Origin: Candidatus Sumerlaeota bacterium
GTDB lineage: Bacteria > Sumerlaeota > Sumerlaeia > Sumerlaeales > Sumerlaeaceae
NCBI GenBank assembly: GCA_026398535.1
Contig: JAPLSQ010000104.1
Span: forward strand, 1 to 51,313
Length of the DNA stretch: 51,313 nt
Direction of reading: 5' to 3'
Part shown: positions 8,838 to 18,495 of the stretch, in pieces
How the letters are laid out: the number at the start of each line of letters is the position of its first letter
How positions within the stretch are numbered: the first letter of the stretch is position 1
Position numbers and translations under genes: made by a program
The notes under the pieces: model-generated
What the model was told of the DNA's origin: nothing
Database searches by the model: none
The model's input: the letters and a program-made list of their open reading frames with translations, nothing else

Positions 8838-10259
8838 TTAGGACGAACCAGAACGGCCGGGGCGGATTTTGAGTTTATCTATTTTTTCATGAAAATGTCT
8901 GCGCGAGAGGCCACTGAGCCGGGCCGCTTCGCTGATGTTTCCACGCGTGGTCTCGATGACCTTCAGCAGATAAGCCCGCTCAAACTCCTCCCTGGCTTCC
9001 CTGTAGTCCGTGTGCTGAAGGGGTGTTGTTTCCCTCGCGTATGATGTGGAAACCTTGGAACGGATATCCGCCGGAATGTCGCTGATCCCAAGACTGTTGC
9101 TGTCACAAAGCACAATCATGCGCTCGATGATGTTCTCCAGTTCGCGCACATTGCCCGGGTAATGATATTGTTCGAGCGCGCGCATGGCATCTTCCGAGAT
9201 AGAGGCGCGGGGCTTGCGCAAACGAATGCGGGTTTGCTCAAGGAAGTGTTCGACAAGCACCGGTATGTCGCCGACGCGGTCGCGGAGAGGCGGCAGAGTG
9301 ATCGTGATGACGTTGAGCCGGTAAAACAGGTCGGTACGAAACTCTTTCATGTCGATGGCTGATTTGAGGTCGCGGTTTGTGGCGGCAAGCAGACGGACAT
9401 CGACGGGGATGGTGCGCAATCCGCCGACGCGCTGAATCTCGTGTTCCTGCAGGACCCTGAGCAGTTTGGACTGTAGCAGGAAAGGCAGATCCCCGATTTC
9501 GTCCAGGAAGAGTGTGCCCTCGTGGGCCAGCTCAATGAGCCCCATTTTTGTGCGGTCCGCGCCAGTAAAAGAGCCTTTTTCATGTCCGAACAACTCGCTT
9601 TCGAGCAGAGGTTCCGGTATCGAGGCGCAATTGATTGCCACAAAGCTTTTCTTTCGCCGCGGACTCTGTTTGTGAATTGCCTTTGCAACAAGCTCCTTTC
9701 CTGTTCCGCTTTCGCCGTAAATCAGCACGGCGGAGCTGGTTGGAGCGGCCTTTCCGATAAGGCTGACGACTTCCTGTATCAGGGGGCTTGTGCCGATGAT
9801 CTGCGTGTGTTCGGTCTGCCGTCGAAGCGTTTCGTTAAGCGTTTCGTTTTCGACAAGCAGACGTCGTTGCTCCAGCGCTTTGGTGAGTGTTATAAGGAGC
9901 TCGTCGGTTTGAAATGGTTTCCTGACGTAATCGAACGCTCCAGCGCGCATGGCATCGATGGCGCCCTCGATTGTTCCATAAGCCGTCATGATAACAATGC
10001 CCGTGCCGGGACTGGCGTCATGCGTTGCGCGCACAACTTCCATGCCGGTGATCTCGGGCATTTTCATGTCGGTCAGCACGAGGTCTGGCGGGGTGCGCCT
10101 GATGTATTCAATCGCCTCGGCGGGGCGGCAAAAGCATGTGACTGAGAATCCGTCCAGTACGAGTATCCTCGACAGGATTTTGCACATGTTTTCCTCGTCA
10201 TCGACAATGACGATTGTCGCGTTGCGGCTCTGTGCGGGCGTTTGAACTTGTTCAGCCAT
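8838..10259 (-). CDS. Sigma-54-dependent response regulator (NtrC family)
   Basis: A 473-residue three-domain regulator. The receiver (residues 13-125) has phospho-acceptor Asp64 in LTDMKMP and Lys114. The AAA+ domain has Walker A GESGTGKE (182-189) and GSFTGA (229-234), a variant of the sigma-54-contacting GAFTGA loop. The C-terminus is a Fis-type helix-turn-helix (GNISEAARLSGLSRRHFHEK). It should activate sigma-54 promoters when phosphorylated; no cognate histidine kinase is in the window. ATG 10259 is used instead of an upstream TTG: it overlaps the pcm stop by eight bases, which suggests translational coupling. Confidence 0.9.
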   Translation of the reverse strand: MAEQVQTPAQSRNATIVIVDDEENMCKILSRILVLDGFSVTCFCRPAEAIEYIRRTPPDLVLTDMKMPEITGMEVVRATHDASPGTGIVIMTAYGTIEGAIDAMRAGAFDYVRKPFQTDELLITLTKALEQRRLLVENETLNETLRRQTEHTQIIGTSPLIQEVVSLIGKAAPTSSAVLIYGESGTGKELVAKAIHKQSPRRKKSFVAINCASIPEPLLESELFGHEKGSFTGADRTKMGLIELAHEGTLFLDEIGDLPFLLQSKLLRVLQEHEIQRVGGLRTIPVDVRLLAATNRDLKSAIDMKEFRTDLFYRLNVITITLPPLRDRVGDIPVLVEHFLEQTRIRLRKPRASISEDAMRALEQYHYPGNVRELENIIERMIVLCDSNSLGISDIPADIRSKVSTSYARETTPLQHTDYREAREEFERAYLLKVIETTRGNISEAARLSGLSRRHFHEKIDKLKIRPGRSGSS

Positions 10260-10884
10260 GATGCACCATGGGCACAAATCTCACTGGGATGGACTTGCGT
10301 TGTGTCCAGCGGCCCGGTCCTGTCATGTCGATGACTATCAAATCCTGGTCAAACACACCGACAGGCAGAATCATTCGTCCGTCTGCAACAAGCTGCTGGC
10401 ACAGGGATTCGGGCATTACGGGCGGCGCCGCTGTGATCATAATTTTGTCGAACGGCGCTTCTGAAGGAAGACCAAGGTAGCCGTCGCCATGCAAAACATG
10501 TATGTTAGTATATGACAGATCGCCCAGTCTTTCGCGCGCGGATTCGCATAGCTCGGGGATGATATCCATTGACCACACTTCCCGGGCAAGCCCGGCCAGT
10601 ATGGCCGTCTGATATCCCGTTCCGCAGCCAATCTCCAGCACGCGATCGCCCGGCTGGGGATCGAGCAAATCAGTCATGAGCGCGACAATGTAAGGCTGCG
10701 AGATGGTCTGTTGGCGACCGATGGGCAGCGCATTGTCGCTGTATGCCTCGTTGACAAGGTTGGAGGGAACGAACAGGGCGCGGTCGACGCGCCGCATGGC
10801 ATCGAGCACGCGCTTGTTCCTGACACCTCGCGATTCGATCTGTTCGGCGATCATTCTATCTGTGTTCACTGCGCTCGATTCCAT
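10252..10884 (-). CDS. pcm: Protein-L-isoaspartate O-methyltransferase
   Basis: A 210-residue SAM-dependent methyltransferase matching the PCMT family in length. Visible are VDRALFVPSN, YSDNALPIGRQQTISQPYIVALM (substrate-binding region), the SAM loop VLEIGCGTGYQTAIL and ITAAPPVMPESL. It repairs isomerised Asp/Asn residues by methylating L-isoaspartate in the cytoplasm. It is the first gene of a two-gene unit with the NtrC-type regulator, an unusual partnership with no known functional link. It is divergent from the TPR gene. Confidence 0.93.
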   Translation of the reverse strand: MESSAVNTDRMIAEQIESRGVRNKRVLDAMRRVDRALFVPSNLVNEAYSDNALPIGRQQTISQPYIVALMTDLLDPQPGDRVLEIGCGTGYQTAILAGLAREVWSMDIIPELCESARERLGDLSYTNIHVLHGDGYLGLPSEAPFDKIMITAAPPVMPESLCQQLVADGRMILPVGVFDQDLIVIDMTGPGRWTQRKSIPVRFVPMVHHG

Positions 10885-10967
10885 TTACAATTTTATGAAC
10901 CATGCACAATAAAGATTATTGTGGAGCAGTCAAAGCAGTTTGTTGTAACCATAACGCAGAATTTGCC

Positions 10968-13595
10968 ATGACATCTTCTGAAAACATCACATGCCTGCCG
11001 GGTGAATCAAAACCAAGGAAGGCTCTGAATACGGTCTTCACCGTGGTATGCGTGGCGGTTGCAATGTTGAATGTGTGGTTTGGCAATCTGAATTATGTGA
11101 TCTGGAGCGCGGGCGGGGTGTCCCAGGACACATATGCATGGATCAGGAGTTTGCCCGGCGGGGAACTTGTGATCGCATCAATCATCACAGCCGCTGGCAT
11201 CCTGCTCACATTCATCACGTATGTGCTGAGCCTTGATTACCAACGGCCGCGCAGACCCTTTTGGCGCGTCTACGTGTTGGGCGTGTCATTTGTCTGTTTT
11301 CTGGCGGGATATGTTTTGGCGTTTATGGGAATTCCGCAGGACAGCCTCGCGGCCTTCATGCTTGTCGGCGTGGTCGCGCTGACGGCGCCTTTGCTTGTCA
11401 TTTATATTGAGCGGGTTGCGGGCAAGGCATCCCTGGGCGCTGCGGCGAGTCTGAGCAGATCGGGAAATGCCCGCCGCGCAATACCATTCGCCCGCCGCGC
11501 GCTGGCATTTCTGCCTGGCAACATGGAAGGGCGCATGATCCTTGGATTGGGACTGGCTGACGCCGGCCGGCAGAGCGAGGCGGCGCCTTATCTTGAAGAG
11601 ACTTTTCACAATGGCGGACGCACCCCGCAACTCCTTGCTGCGCTTGCGGGCGTGTATGAGCAGGCAGGGAACAATGCGGCAGCCGCTGACGTGATCGGGG
11701 AGTGGCATCGGGCGGCGCCGGATGCCGGCTTGTTCCGCCGCATGATTGAATTGTGGCTTCGGATCGGTCAACGTGATCGGGCGCTCAGCCAGCTTCAGCA
11801 GCTCACGAGCGAGGCGCGCGGGCCATGGCTCGATGTCATGCGGGATTTGCTGCTTGAAAACGGCGACACGGGGGGCGTCCGCGCGTTATGCCGCGAATAC
11901 GAGAAGGATGGACCGCCATTCCAGCGGGCAAAGCAGTGTTACATGAACTTGCTGGCACATGATCCATACGATATGCAATCACTCAAGGCGTTGCTCCAAC
12001 TCACGAAACAATCCTTTGACGAAGAAGGGGCCGTGGGCATCCTTGAAAAGTTGACGGTGCTGAATCCCGCAGATGGGCAATATCGGCGTGAACTGATCGA
12101 GCACTATCGCGTGAGGTCAAAACCGCATGAGGTGATGAGGCATCTCGAGGCTTTGGCAACCAGCGGGGCGGCCACAGTGGGCGAGAAGCTGGAGTATCTC
12201 GACAGGCTTTTTTCCCTTGGCGAATATGACCGTGTTGAGGAGATGGTGAAAACAAACAGCGATCTTGCCGGCAACGCCCGCGCAGTTTTTATTCACGCAT
12301 CCATGTTCTACGAGACGGACAGGACCGATGAAGCGGCAAAGCGCCTTGCTGAAGCGCGCAAGCAGGATGGCGGCGGAGAACTCAGCGCGCAAATCACTTC
12401 ACTTGATTCCCGCATCCGCGCGCGGTTGCTTGACCGGGAACTTAAGGAATTCGCAAGCCGGGCTGAGGCAGATCCCGGCAATATCGGACTTCAATTTCAA
12501 TATTTCGACCGGCTATTGGAATCTGGCGCGGCGGACAAGGTTGTCGAGCGTCTTGAGGAGATGCTCACAAACCAGCCGGACATGCGCGACCGTGTTGTGG
12601 CCGAGATTGGCAAAATCATGGAACGGCATGGCAGGAATTCGCGTCTGCTCATCTACCTGAGCGACATCTATCTGCGCGGACGCGACTGGGACAATATGCA
12701 CAGAGCCATAAAGGAAATGGCCGCGATATCCCTCCACTCTGACGCGGTGTTAAAGGATGGGGCATCCCGTATTCTGAAAGAAAATCCGCATTATGCCCCT
12801 TCACTGCTGATTTATTCCCAACAAGCTTACAAGTCCGGCCAGTATTCCGTGGCGCTCGATCATCTTGACAAGTATTATGCGGCGCAAGGTCCGCGAAACA
12901 GCGAGATCATTCGGTTTGAATACGATCTATGCAAGGAGGCGGGCCAAGCTGACCGGGCACTGCGAATTGGCGACGAACTGCTGCATAGTCATCCCGATCA
13001 TATCGGTCTGTTAACCGGGCAGGCCGATCTTTGTGAGCAGTTGTCCCTATATGAGCAGGGAGCGCGCCATCTTCAGCGCGTGGCGGAACTGTCCGCTGAC
13101 CCGGCGCAGGTGCGGCTGCGGATACGTGATTTTGAAGAGAAACGCAAACGCGCAAGGATTGCGGAGCTTCAAAAATTTGTTGAGGAGAGTCCCAAGGACG
13201 CAGTCGCGTTCGCGGAAATGGGCGATCTATATTACGACTTCGCGCAATTCAATGACGCGATCGTGGCATATCAAAAAGCGGCTCATGCGGCGCCAAGCCA
13301 GAGTATCGCCAAAGCGAAACTCGGCTATGTGCTTGAGCGCAAGGGTATGCACACAGAATGTGAAGATATTATCGAGCAAGTGGAATTGACCATCGATCAG
13401 CCCGCGAAGGAACAGGACGAGCTCAAAGCCCTGCTTTACGCGACGGGGGAAATGCTGGAGGAAAACGACAAGTTTCAACTTGCGGTGAAGATTTACCGCC
13501 GGATATTCCGCGTTGATGCGGGCTATCGCGATGTTGTCGGGCGTATTGAGTACATCGAGCGCTTCGGCAGTAAAAAGAAATCTCTGTGGACTTGA
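10968..13595 (+). CDS. Large membrane protein with TPR repeats
   Basis: About 875 residues. Four hydrophobic segments lie in the first 200 residues ([15 protein letters not shown], an [19 protein letters not shown] helix, [18 protein letters not shown] and [18 protein letters not shown]). They are followed by about 650 residues of helical repeats of tetratricopeptide type, for example [29 protein letters not shown] in segments near the end. TPR arrays are scaffolds, so it probably assembles a membrane-associated complex; the partners are unknown. ATG 10968 is chosen because an earlier in-frame ATG (10902) would leave only 17 bases for the divergent promoters; neither has a strong ribosome binding site. 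The stop lies four bases before pdxJ, indicating one operon. Confidence 0.7.
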   Translation: MTSSENITCLPGESKPRKALNTVFTVVCVAVAMLNVWFGNLNYVIWSAGGVSQDTYAWIRSLPGGELVIASIITAAGILLTFITYVLSLDYQRPRRPFWRVYVLGVSFVCFLAGYVLAFMGIPQDSLAAFMLVGVVALTAPLLVIYIERVAGKASLGAAASLSRSGNARRAIPFARRALAFLPGNMEGRMILGLGLADAGRQSEAAPYLEETFHNGGRTPQLLAALAGVYEQAGNNAAAADVIGEWHRAAPDAGLFRRMIELWLRIGQRDRALSQLQQLTSEARGPWLDVMRDLLLENGDTGGVRALCREYEKDGPPFQRAKQCYMNLLAHDPYDMQSLKALLQLTKQSFDEEGAVGILEKLTVLNPADGQYRRELIEHYRVRSKPHEVMRHLEALATSGAATVGEKLEYLDRLFSLGEYDRVEEMVKTNSDLAGNARAVFIHASMFYETDRTDEAAKRLAEARKQDGGGELSAQITSLDSRIRARLLDRELKEFASRAEADPGNIGLQFQYFDRLLESGAADKVVERLEEMLTNQPDMRDRVVAEIGKIMERHGRNSRLLIYLSDIYLRGRDWDNMHRAIKEMAAISLHSDAVLKDGASRILKENPHYAPSLLIYSQQAYKSGQYSVALDHLDKYYAAQGPRNSEIIRFEYDLCKEAGQADRALRIGDELLHSHPDHIGLLTGQADLCEQLSLYEQGARHLQRVAELSADPAQVRLRIRDFEEKRKRARIAELQKFVEESPKDAVAFAEMGDLYYDFAQFNDAIVAYQKAAHAAPSQSIAKAKLGYVLERKGMHTECEDIIEQVELTIDQPAKEQDELKALLYATGEMLEENDKFQLAVKIYRRIFRVDAGYRDVVGRIEYIERFGSKKKSLWT

Positions 13596-13599
13596 AGCC

Positions 13600-14367
13600 A
13601 TGCCAAAACTTTGTGTTAACATTGACCATGTGGCCACGGTGCGTCAGGCGCGGCGCATCGATGAGCCCGACCCTGTTGCGGCCGCTGTTCTTGCGGAGCT
13701 TGCGGGCGCGGCGGGAATCACCTGCCACCTGCGCGAGGACCGGCGGCACATCGTTGACTCGGATGTCATACGGCTCATGCAGACGGTGAAAACCCGGCTG
13801 AACCTTGAGATGGCCGCGACACCCGAGATGCTTTCAATCGCCGAGGGCATCAAGCCGCACATGGTCATGTTCGTTCCCGAAAAGCGCCAGGAAGTCACCA
13901 CGGAAGGCGGGTTGGATGTTGCGGGCAATTTACAAAGGGTGCGAGAGGCCACACAGCGCATGCAGGCTTCAGGCATGCTTGTCAGTCATTTTGTGGACCC
14001 GGAAATGCGGCAAATTGACGCGGTCGGCGAGTGCGGCGCGGACGTTCTGGAGATGCATACGGGAGCTTACGCAAACGCGCGCGGAGCGGTATGCCGCGAT
14101 GAACTCATGAAGCTCACCGCCGCCGCCGCGCACGCCGCCGAAAACGGCCAGAAGGTGAATGCCGGTCATGGGCTCAACCTGCGCAATGTTCTGCCTGTCG
14201 CCGCGATTCCGATGGTGCGCGAGTTGCACATCGGGCACTCGATCGTCGCCCATGCCGTCATGGTTGGTTTTGAGCGCGCCGTCCGCGAGATGATCGAGGC
14301 GATCCGATACGCCGATTCCCTCAGCAAGCGATACTCGCCTGGACAGATTCTGGCATACTTTATATGA
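13600..14367 (+). CDS. pdxJ: Pyridoxine 5'-phosphate synthase
   Basis: A 255-residue TIM-barrel enzyme that condenses 1-deoxyxylulose 5-phosphate with 3-amino-2-oxopropyl phosphate to give pyridoxine 5'-phosphate, the last ring-closing step of the DXP-dependent vitamin B6 pathway. Family signatures are [12 protein letters not shown] at the start, [33 protein letters not shown] and [10 protein letters not shown]. The length is normal for PdxJ. ATG 13600 follows the TPR gene stop by four bases, so the two are co-transcribed. Its presence implies DXP-type B6 synthesis in this organism. Confidence 0.95.
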   Translation: MPKLCVNIDHVATVRQARRIDEPDPVAAAVLAELAGAAGITCHLREDRRHIVDSDVIRLMQTVKTRLNLEMAATPEMLSIAEGIKPHMVMFVPEKRQEVTTEGGLDVAGNLQRVREATQRMQASGMLVSHFVDPEMRQIDAVGECGADVLEMHTGAYANARGAVCRDELMKLTAAAAHAAENGQKVNAGHGLNLRNVLPVAAIPMVRELHIGHSIVAHAVMVGFERAVREMIEAIRYADSLSKRYSPGQILAYFI

Positions 14368-14428
14368 TTTACCGGTGGTCGGCGTCACGATTGCGGATCC
14401 GCTCCGTCCGGTGTCCACACAACCGTGT

Positions 14429-14908
14429 TCAAATCCGCCCCGTCTGTAATAATCTTGCCAAAGCCATCCGTTTGGCATCGTCCATCGGGCCTTGCGTCCG
14501 CCATAAGACGTGCCCCAATTTATCGGTCAGAATCACGCAGATGTCGTCTTCATCAGTGATATCCAGCGCCGCGCGGAACGCGGGTTTGTCGACATGAAGC
14601 GTGATTGTGGAGCTGCGTGATTCTTTGCCGGGGATGCCCGCCTTCATGGCATTGTCGAGCCAGAGGCGAAAAACCGGATTGCCCCGCGATATGACGGGCA
14701 ATTCATAATAGTGGAGGATTGGCAGATGCCCGCGCAACTCACGGACAAAAGGCAGCCATGTGTTGACATCCTCCTGATGTCGTCGCTGAAAAGCAATGAT
14801 GAGCAAATTCAACTCTCCCTCAAAATCGCCGGGCAATTCATACCTGACCCCTTCGAGATTTGATGCGGAGAGCGCGGGAAATGTCACGTTGAAGCCGGTG
14901 TCGGTCAT
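14429..14908 (-). CDS. Small thioredoxin-fold-like protein without CxxC
   Basis: A 159-residue soluble protein. The pattern ELNLLIIAFQRRHQEDVNTW, then a central VDKPAFRAAL and IDxCVILTDKLGHVLWRTQG-like strand-turn, resembles peroxiredoxin/thioredoxin-like proteins related to the ATP10 assembly factor, but there is no redox CxxC. I see no signal peptide. It starts 17 bases after the C39-like peptidase stop and is probably in its operon. Function unknown; the fold assignment is an inference from the strand pattern only. Confidence 0.5.
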   Translation of the reverse strand: MTDTGFNVTFPALSASNLEGVRYELPGDFEGELNLLIIAFQRRHQEDVNTWLPFVRELRGHLPILHYYELPVISRGNPVFRLWLDNAMKAGIPGKESRSSTITLHVDKPAFRAALDITDEDDICVILTDKLGHVLWRTQGPMDDAKRMALARLLQTGRI

Positions 14909-14925
14909 CTTGGCAGCTCGTTATT

Positions 14926-16158
14926 TTATTTTCTGGCGGAACGCAATGGAAGGGAACGCCCCGTTTTACTTGCGCCATCCGCACGTCCCGTGAAGACATA
15001 AGCAACGCCCCCCTTGTCGAACCATATTCTGGCAAAATCATCCTGTTGCCAGACCGAGTTGTGCCCTGTGTCCCTGGATGCGGAATCGTTGACGATGATC
15101 CTCCCCCCTGGCGCCAAACCGTTGAGCACAAGCAGATGCCCCCTTGTGCCCCGCTTGCGGTATATGACCGGCGGATCGACGACCTCGCTTCGGTCGAAAC
15201 GGATGGATGCGCAGATCACAGCGCCTTTGCGCATTTGCCCGATCACGTCGTCCCAGTTGCGAAACCGCTGAATATAACCGCGCAGCCCCTTCTGCGCCGC
15301 TCCCTGCACGCTCCTGTGCCAGGCGCCGAAAATGTCGGCAACAGGATCATAGAGAATTTCCGCCATGTCATTGGTGGACACATTTGGTCCGAAGCGGCTG
15401 ACGGCGACGGCGACGGATGCGGGCGAGCATATTCTTCCTATCCATTTGGCGTTGGGCACAACCTGTGTGCGGAATGGCAGATTGAGCGTGAATGTTGAGC
15501 GCAGCTCATCAAGCGCCGCCGAGTGTTGCGGGCGATTGTCGCCAAAACGACTGAAGAGCTTTTTGTCGCCCATGCTGTTGGTGTATGACAAGGCAAAGAG
15601 CCTCAGCAGGGGAGAGGGCTTTTCGGGATTTTGACGGGCAAGGTCGATGCGCACTTCGGCGATGGTCGCGGGCCGCATCAAGTGCAGGGTGTCGATGTCA
15701 TAATATCCCTCCGGCATTACGGCCGTGCGCGTTGCAATTTCGTCCTTGATGGCGCCCCATGTTCCGGCCTCAAACCATGGTGAAAATCCCGCTTTTGTGC
15801 CGGCTCTCATTGAAACACGGAATCCGCCTTCCGGCGGAGCCCATCCGTTCCATGACGGGATGGCTTCGTTAAACGGGCAACTGGTGACGATGGGCGCCAG
15901 CGTCAATGAGCCGGATGCGGCGCCTGGCGACAGTTCAACGCCCTTGCCATCGGGCGTGGGACGCACACCATCAGCTTTCGCATTGGCAAGCAACTGCCGC
16001 GCTCCTTCAACCAACAGCAATCCGTCCATAGTGAAGGGCGGATACCTTAGAGTGTTTTCACCTGATTGCGCCGGCAAGCGGACAGACAATGCCAGCAATC
16101 CCATCATGCATAAGATGATGATGCCGCGTGTTCTGGACAAAAAGACCATAATGCGCAT
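14926..16158 (-). CDS. Exported C39-like peptidase domain protein
   Basis: A 410-residue protein with a signal peptide (hydrophobic residues 12-30, cleavage near PAQS). The N-terminal half contains strand-rich sequence resembling a sialidase/lectin-like sandwich (GFRVSMRAGTKAGFSPWFEAG). The C-terminal half has the C39_2 peptidase pattern: a Cys in GRICSPASVAVAVSRFG, His in RGHLLVLNGL and Asp in VNDSAS, fitting a Cys-His-Asp triad. It probably hydrolyses peptide or amide bonds outside the cytoplasm. GGAG sits a few bases before ATG 16158. It is followed by the small thioredoxin-like gene. Confidence 0.75.
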   Translation of the reverse strand: MRIMVFLSRTRGIIILCMMGLLALSVRLPAQSGENTLRYPPFTMDGLLLVEGARQLLANAKADGVRPTPDGKGVELSPGAASGSLTLAPIVTSCPFNEAIPSWNGWAPPEGGFRVSMRAGTKAGFSPWFEAGTWGAIKDEIATRTAVMPEGYYDIDTLHLMRPATIAEVRIDLARQNPEKPSPLLRLFALSYTNSMGDKKLFSRFGDNRPQHSAALDELRSTFTLNLPFRTQVVPNAKWIGRICSPASVAVAVSRFGPNVSTNDMAEILYDPVADIFGAWHRSVQGAAQKGLRGYIQRFRNWDDVIGQMRKGAVICASIRFDRSEVVDPPVIYRKRGTRGHLLVLNGLAPGGRIIVNDSASRDTGHNSVWQQDDFARIWFDKGGVAYVFTGRADGASKTGRSLPLRSARK

Positions 16159-16500
16159 TTTTCTCCATCAATTATTCTGTGCGTGGTTTACATGAATGGA
16201 ATGAGAAAATAAAATGACAATCATGTTTTCTTTTGTTGACGAGCGATCCCTGATTATGGTTTTAGAATATTCATAGAGCGCGCGGAGACGTATATGGTTC
16301 GGGTAGCAATGCCGGTACTGGGTTTCACGCGACCGATCAGGACGATTGTCCCCGGTGCGATATAGCCTTATAGATCGGTATTATCGTAAAGTCGATGGAA
16401 TCTCGATTCCCAGCGTCTCCCGCGCTCCTAATTTGATTGCTGTCGCGGGATGTATGGCGGCATGCTGTTCATTCTGTCATCGAAAGGGAGAGACAAAATC
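16159..16500. other. Intergenic region between divergent genes
   Basis: About 340 bases separating the C39-like peptidase gene from the secreted hypothetical gene, so it must carry two divergent promoters. The part next to the peptidase gene is AT-rich (for example aatgagaaaataaaatgaca). The stretch 16270-16440 is less AT-rich and could be a long leader. The ribosome binding site GGGAG lies near 16485. I find no tRNA, repeat or terminator with a U-tract. Confidence 0.3.
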
Positions 16501-17442
16501 ATGATGATTTTTTATCGAAGTATGATGTTGGGTTTGGCAATGGCGGTTTTTGTCATGGCGCAGAGAACGGGCTGTTTCGCCGCCGAGGCGGACAAGGCCG
16601 CCGCAGGGGCCACCGAAGAAAAGACGGGCGGCGGCAAGATCATCTTCTCCAAGTCGCCGATCGACCCCGCCAATCCCGCGAACCTCACGAACAGTTTCCA
16701 GGCTGGCGACACCATCTACGGGCTGATTCAGGCGGACAAGAGCTGGCGCGAGATTTACAACGCGAAGGACAAAACGGAACTGGGCATCATGATTGTGATG
16801 GAGATCGCCGGGAACCAGACCCTTCAGTACATCACGCTGAAGAAACCGGAATACATCGACTCAAAGCAACTGGTGCTCGACATCGCGCCCGCGCTCGACA
16901 AGATGACGGCCTACAATAATCCGGACATTCAATTTGGTGAGGGCAAGGGCAACCGCAAGATCGGCCCCATCGCCTTCACTTATGATCTTGCGCAACTGCC
17001 CGCCGGCAAGCACAAGGTCAAGTTCTACATCAAAAACTACGGCGAAAAGCCTGCCGCGGGTGAACTGCAGATCGACGGCGCCGATTTCAAGTTCTACGCC
17101 GACCTCCACGAGAAGGTCAAAGCCGCCAGTGACACCATCGTCACTCTGCCGCGTCCCGGCATGGTCAACAAGGACCTCGAGAGCCAGATGGGCAAACTGC
17201 TCGAAAACGCCGGATGGACCAACATCCTGCGCATCGTGATCGTGGACAAGGACTGGTGGCTGGAAGAAAACCGGTCGCGCTACCTGAATACCGCCGCGGC
17301 CGCCAAGGGCGCCGACGGGCAATGCTATTGGTGCAACCTCCAGTTCACCCAGCCGAAACTGATCGACGGCTCGTGGGGAAAACTGGAATTAACAAAGACC
17401 GGCGTCAAACGCAACATCGCTGAAGGAAATGTCAATAAGTAG
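16501..17442 (+). CDS. Secreted hypothetical protein
   Basis: A 313-residue protein with a signal peptide (about residues 8-25) and a short Ala/Gly/Lys-rich segment after it. The mature part is soluble and strand-rich (IMIVMEIAGNQTLQYITL, KHKVKFYIKNYGEKPAAGELQIDG), with repeated predicted beta hairpins and many Trp and Lys residues near the C-terminus (KDWWLEENRSRYLN). I recognise no family. The stop is followed within about 12 bases by the IS66 transposase remnant, so the 3-prime end may have been truncated by that insertion. Confidence 0.65.
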   Translation: MMIFYRSMMLGLAMAVFVMAQRTGCFAAEADKAAAGATEEKTGGGKIIFSKSPIDPANPANLTNSFQAGDTIYGLIQADKSWREIYNAKDKTELGIMIVMEIAGNQTLQYITLKKPEYIDSKQLVLDIAPALDKMTAYNNPDIQFGEGKGNRKIGPIAFTYDLAQLPAGKHKVKFYIKNYGEKPAAGELQIDGADFKFYADLHEKVKAASDTIVTLPRPGMVNKDLESQMGKLLENAGWTNILRIVIVDKDWWLEENRSRYLNTAAAAKGADGQCYWCNLQFTQPKLIDGSWGKLELTKTGVKRNIAEGNVNK

Positions 17443-17453
17443 GAAAGCGGGCG

Positions 17454-18226
17454 GAGGCGGGCGAGCTACTGGCGTTCGCCGTGCGGCGCGCACCGGTGGT
17501 CAACACCGACGAGCGCGGGCTGGCGCATCGATGGCAAAGCGGCTTGGCTCATGACCTGCGTCACGTGCGATTCGACGGTGTTTCGCATCCGCTGCCGCCA
17601 CCCCGCAGCGACGAGGTGCTCGAGGTCGTGCCGCGCGACTACGCGGGCGTGATGGGCACCGACCGCGGCCCATCCTACGACGCCCATGCGTTTGACGGCG
17701 TGCGCCAGAGCAAGTGCGTGGCCCACCTCTTGCACTCGTTCGCCGCCGCCATGGCCAACCAGCCGACGGCGGTCATGCGCGTGACCGTTTGGTTGCGCGA
17801 CATCTTCGAGCGGGTGCTGGCGTTATGGCGCGACCGTCGCGACGGTCGCATCGGCGGCGTCGCCTTCTCGCCCGGCAGGCGTCGGAGCTTCGCGCTGAAC
17901 TCGACCATACCCTGCGCCCGCGCCGCCTGAAGAATCGCGACAACCACCGCATCGTCGGCGAACTGGCCTGGCACAACAGGCGCGGCAGCCTTCTGCGATT
18001 CCTCGACGACCCGGCTGTCGAACCCACCAACAACAGCGCCGAACGCGGCCTGCGGGTGGCCGTCATTGCCCGAAAGGTCAGCCACTGCTCGCGCAACGAC
18101 TGCGGAGCAAACGCCTACGCCACCCTCAAGACCATCGCCGTCACCGCACGCCAGCGAGGAATCGAACCCTAACGGGCAATCCTTGCCACCCTCCAAGGCC
18201 AAGACCCGTTCGACGATTCCAGTTGA
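17454..18226 (+). pseudogene. IS66-family transposase remnant, frameshifted
   Basis: Residues homologous to the catalytic half of IS66 transposases: PVVNTDE (first Asp), MGTDRGPSYDA (second Asp), CVAHLL, NNSAERGLR (catalytic Glu), then ARKVSHCSRN and LKTIAVTARQRG. The N-terminal half is missing. The protein is recovered only by switching frames: GWRIDGKAAWLMTCVT lies in a different frame from VVNTDE, and there is another shift near 17870. A TAA at 18170 interrupts the last 18 codons before the original stop at 18224-18226. It is clearly inactive. It abuts the stop codon of the upstream secreted gene. Confidence 0.85.
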
Positions 18227-18250
18227 AAGACGCTGGCCGAAAGGGAGAAA

Positions 18251-18271
18251 AGGGGGTCGCTAATCAAGAAC
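18251..18271 (+). repeat. IS66-type element end, copy 2
   Basis: Identical over 21 bases to 94-114 and at the same distance from the transposase stop. Downstream sequence diverges immediately, so base 18271 probably marks the junction between element and host DNA. Confidence 0.5.
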
Positions 18272-18495
18272 CTTTCGATGATGGGGATGGCCGCAAATAC
18301 ATGAAGCCGCCTCGCACCTCGCTCAATGCCTGAACACTTCAGAAACCATTTATCCAGGCACCAACCTGCGCATGATCTTCAAACTGGTGTCAGGCCCAAA
18401 TCCGTGAGGTCAGGAGTTCTGGTGCTACTTTTCGGATAGGCTCTAAATCGATTTTGTCCTGCAAGAAGAAAGGCGTCTTGGCCGTCATCCCGCAC

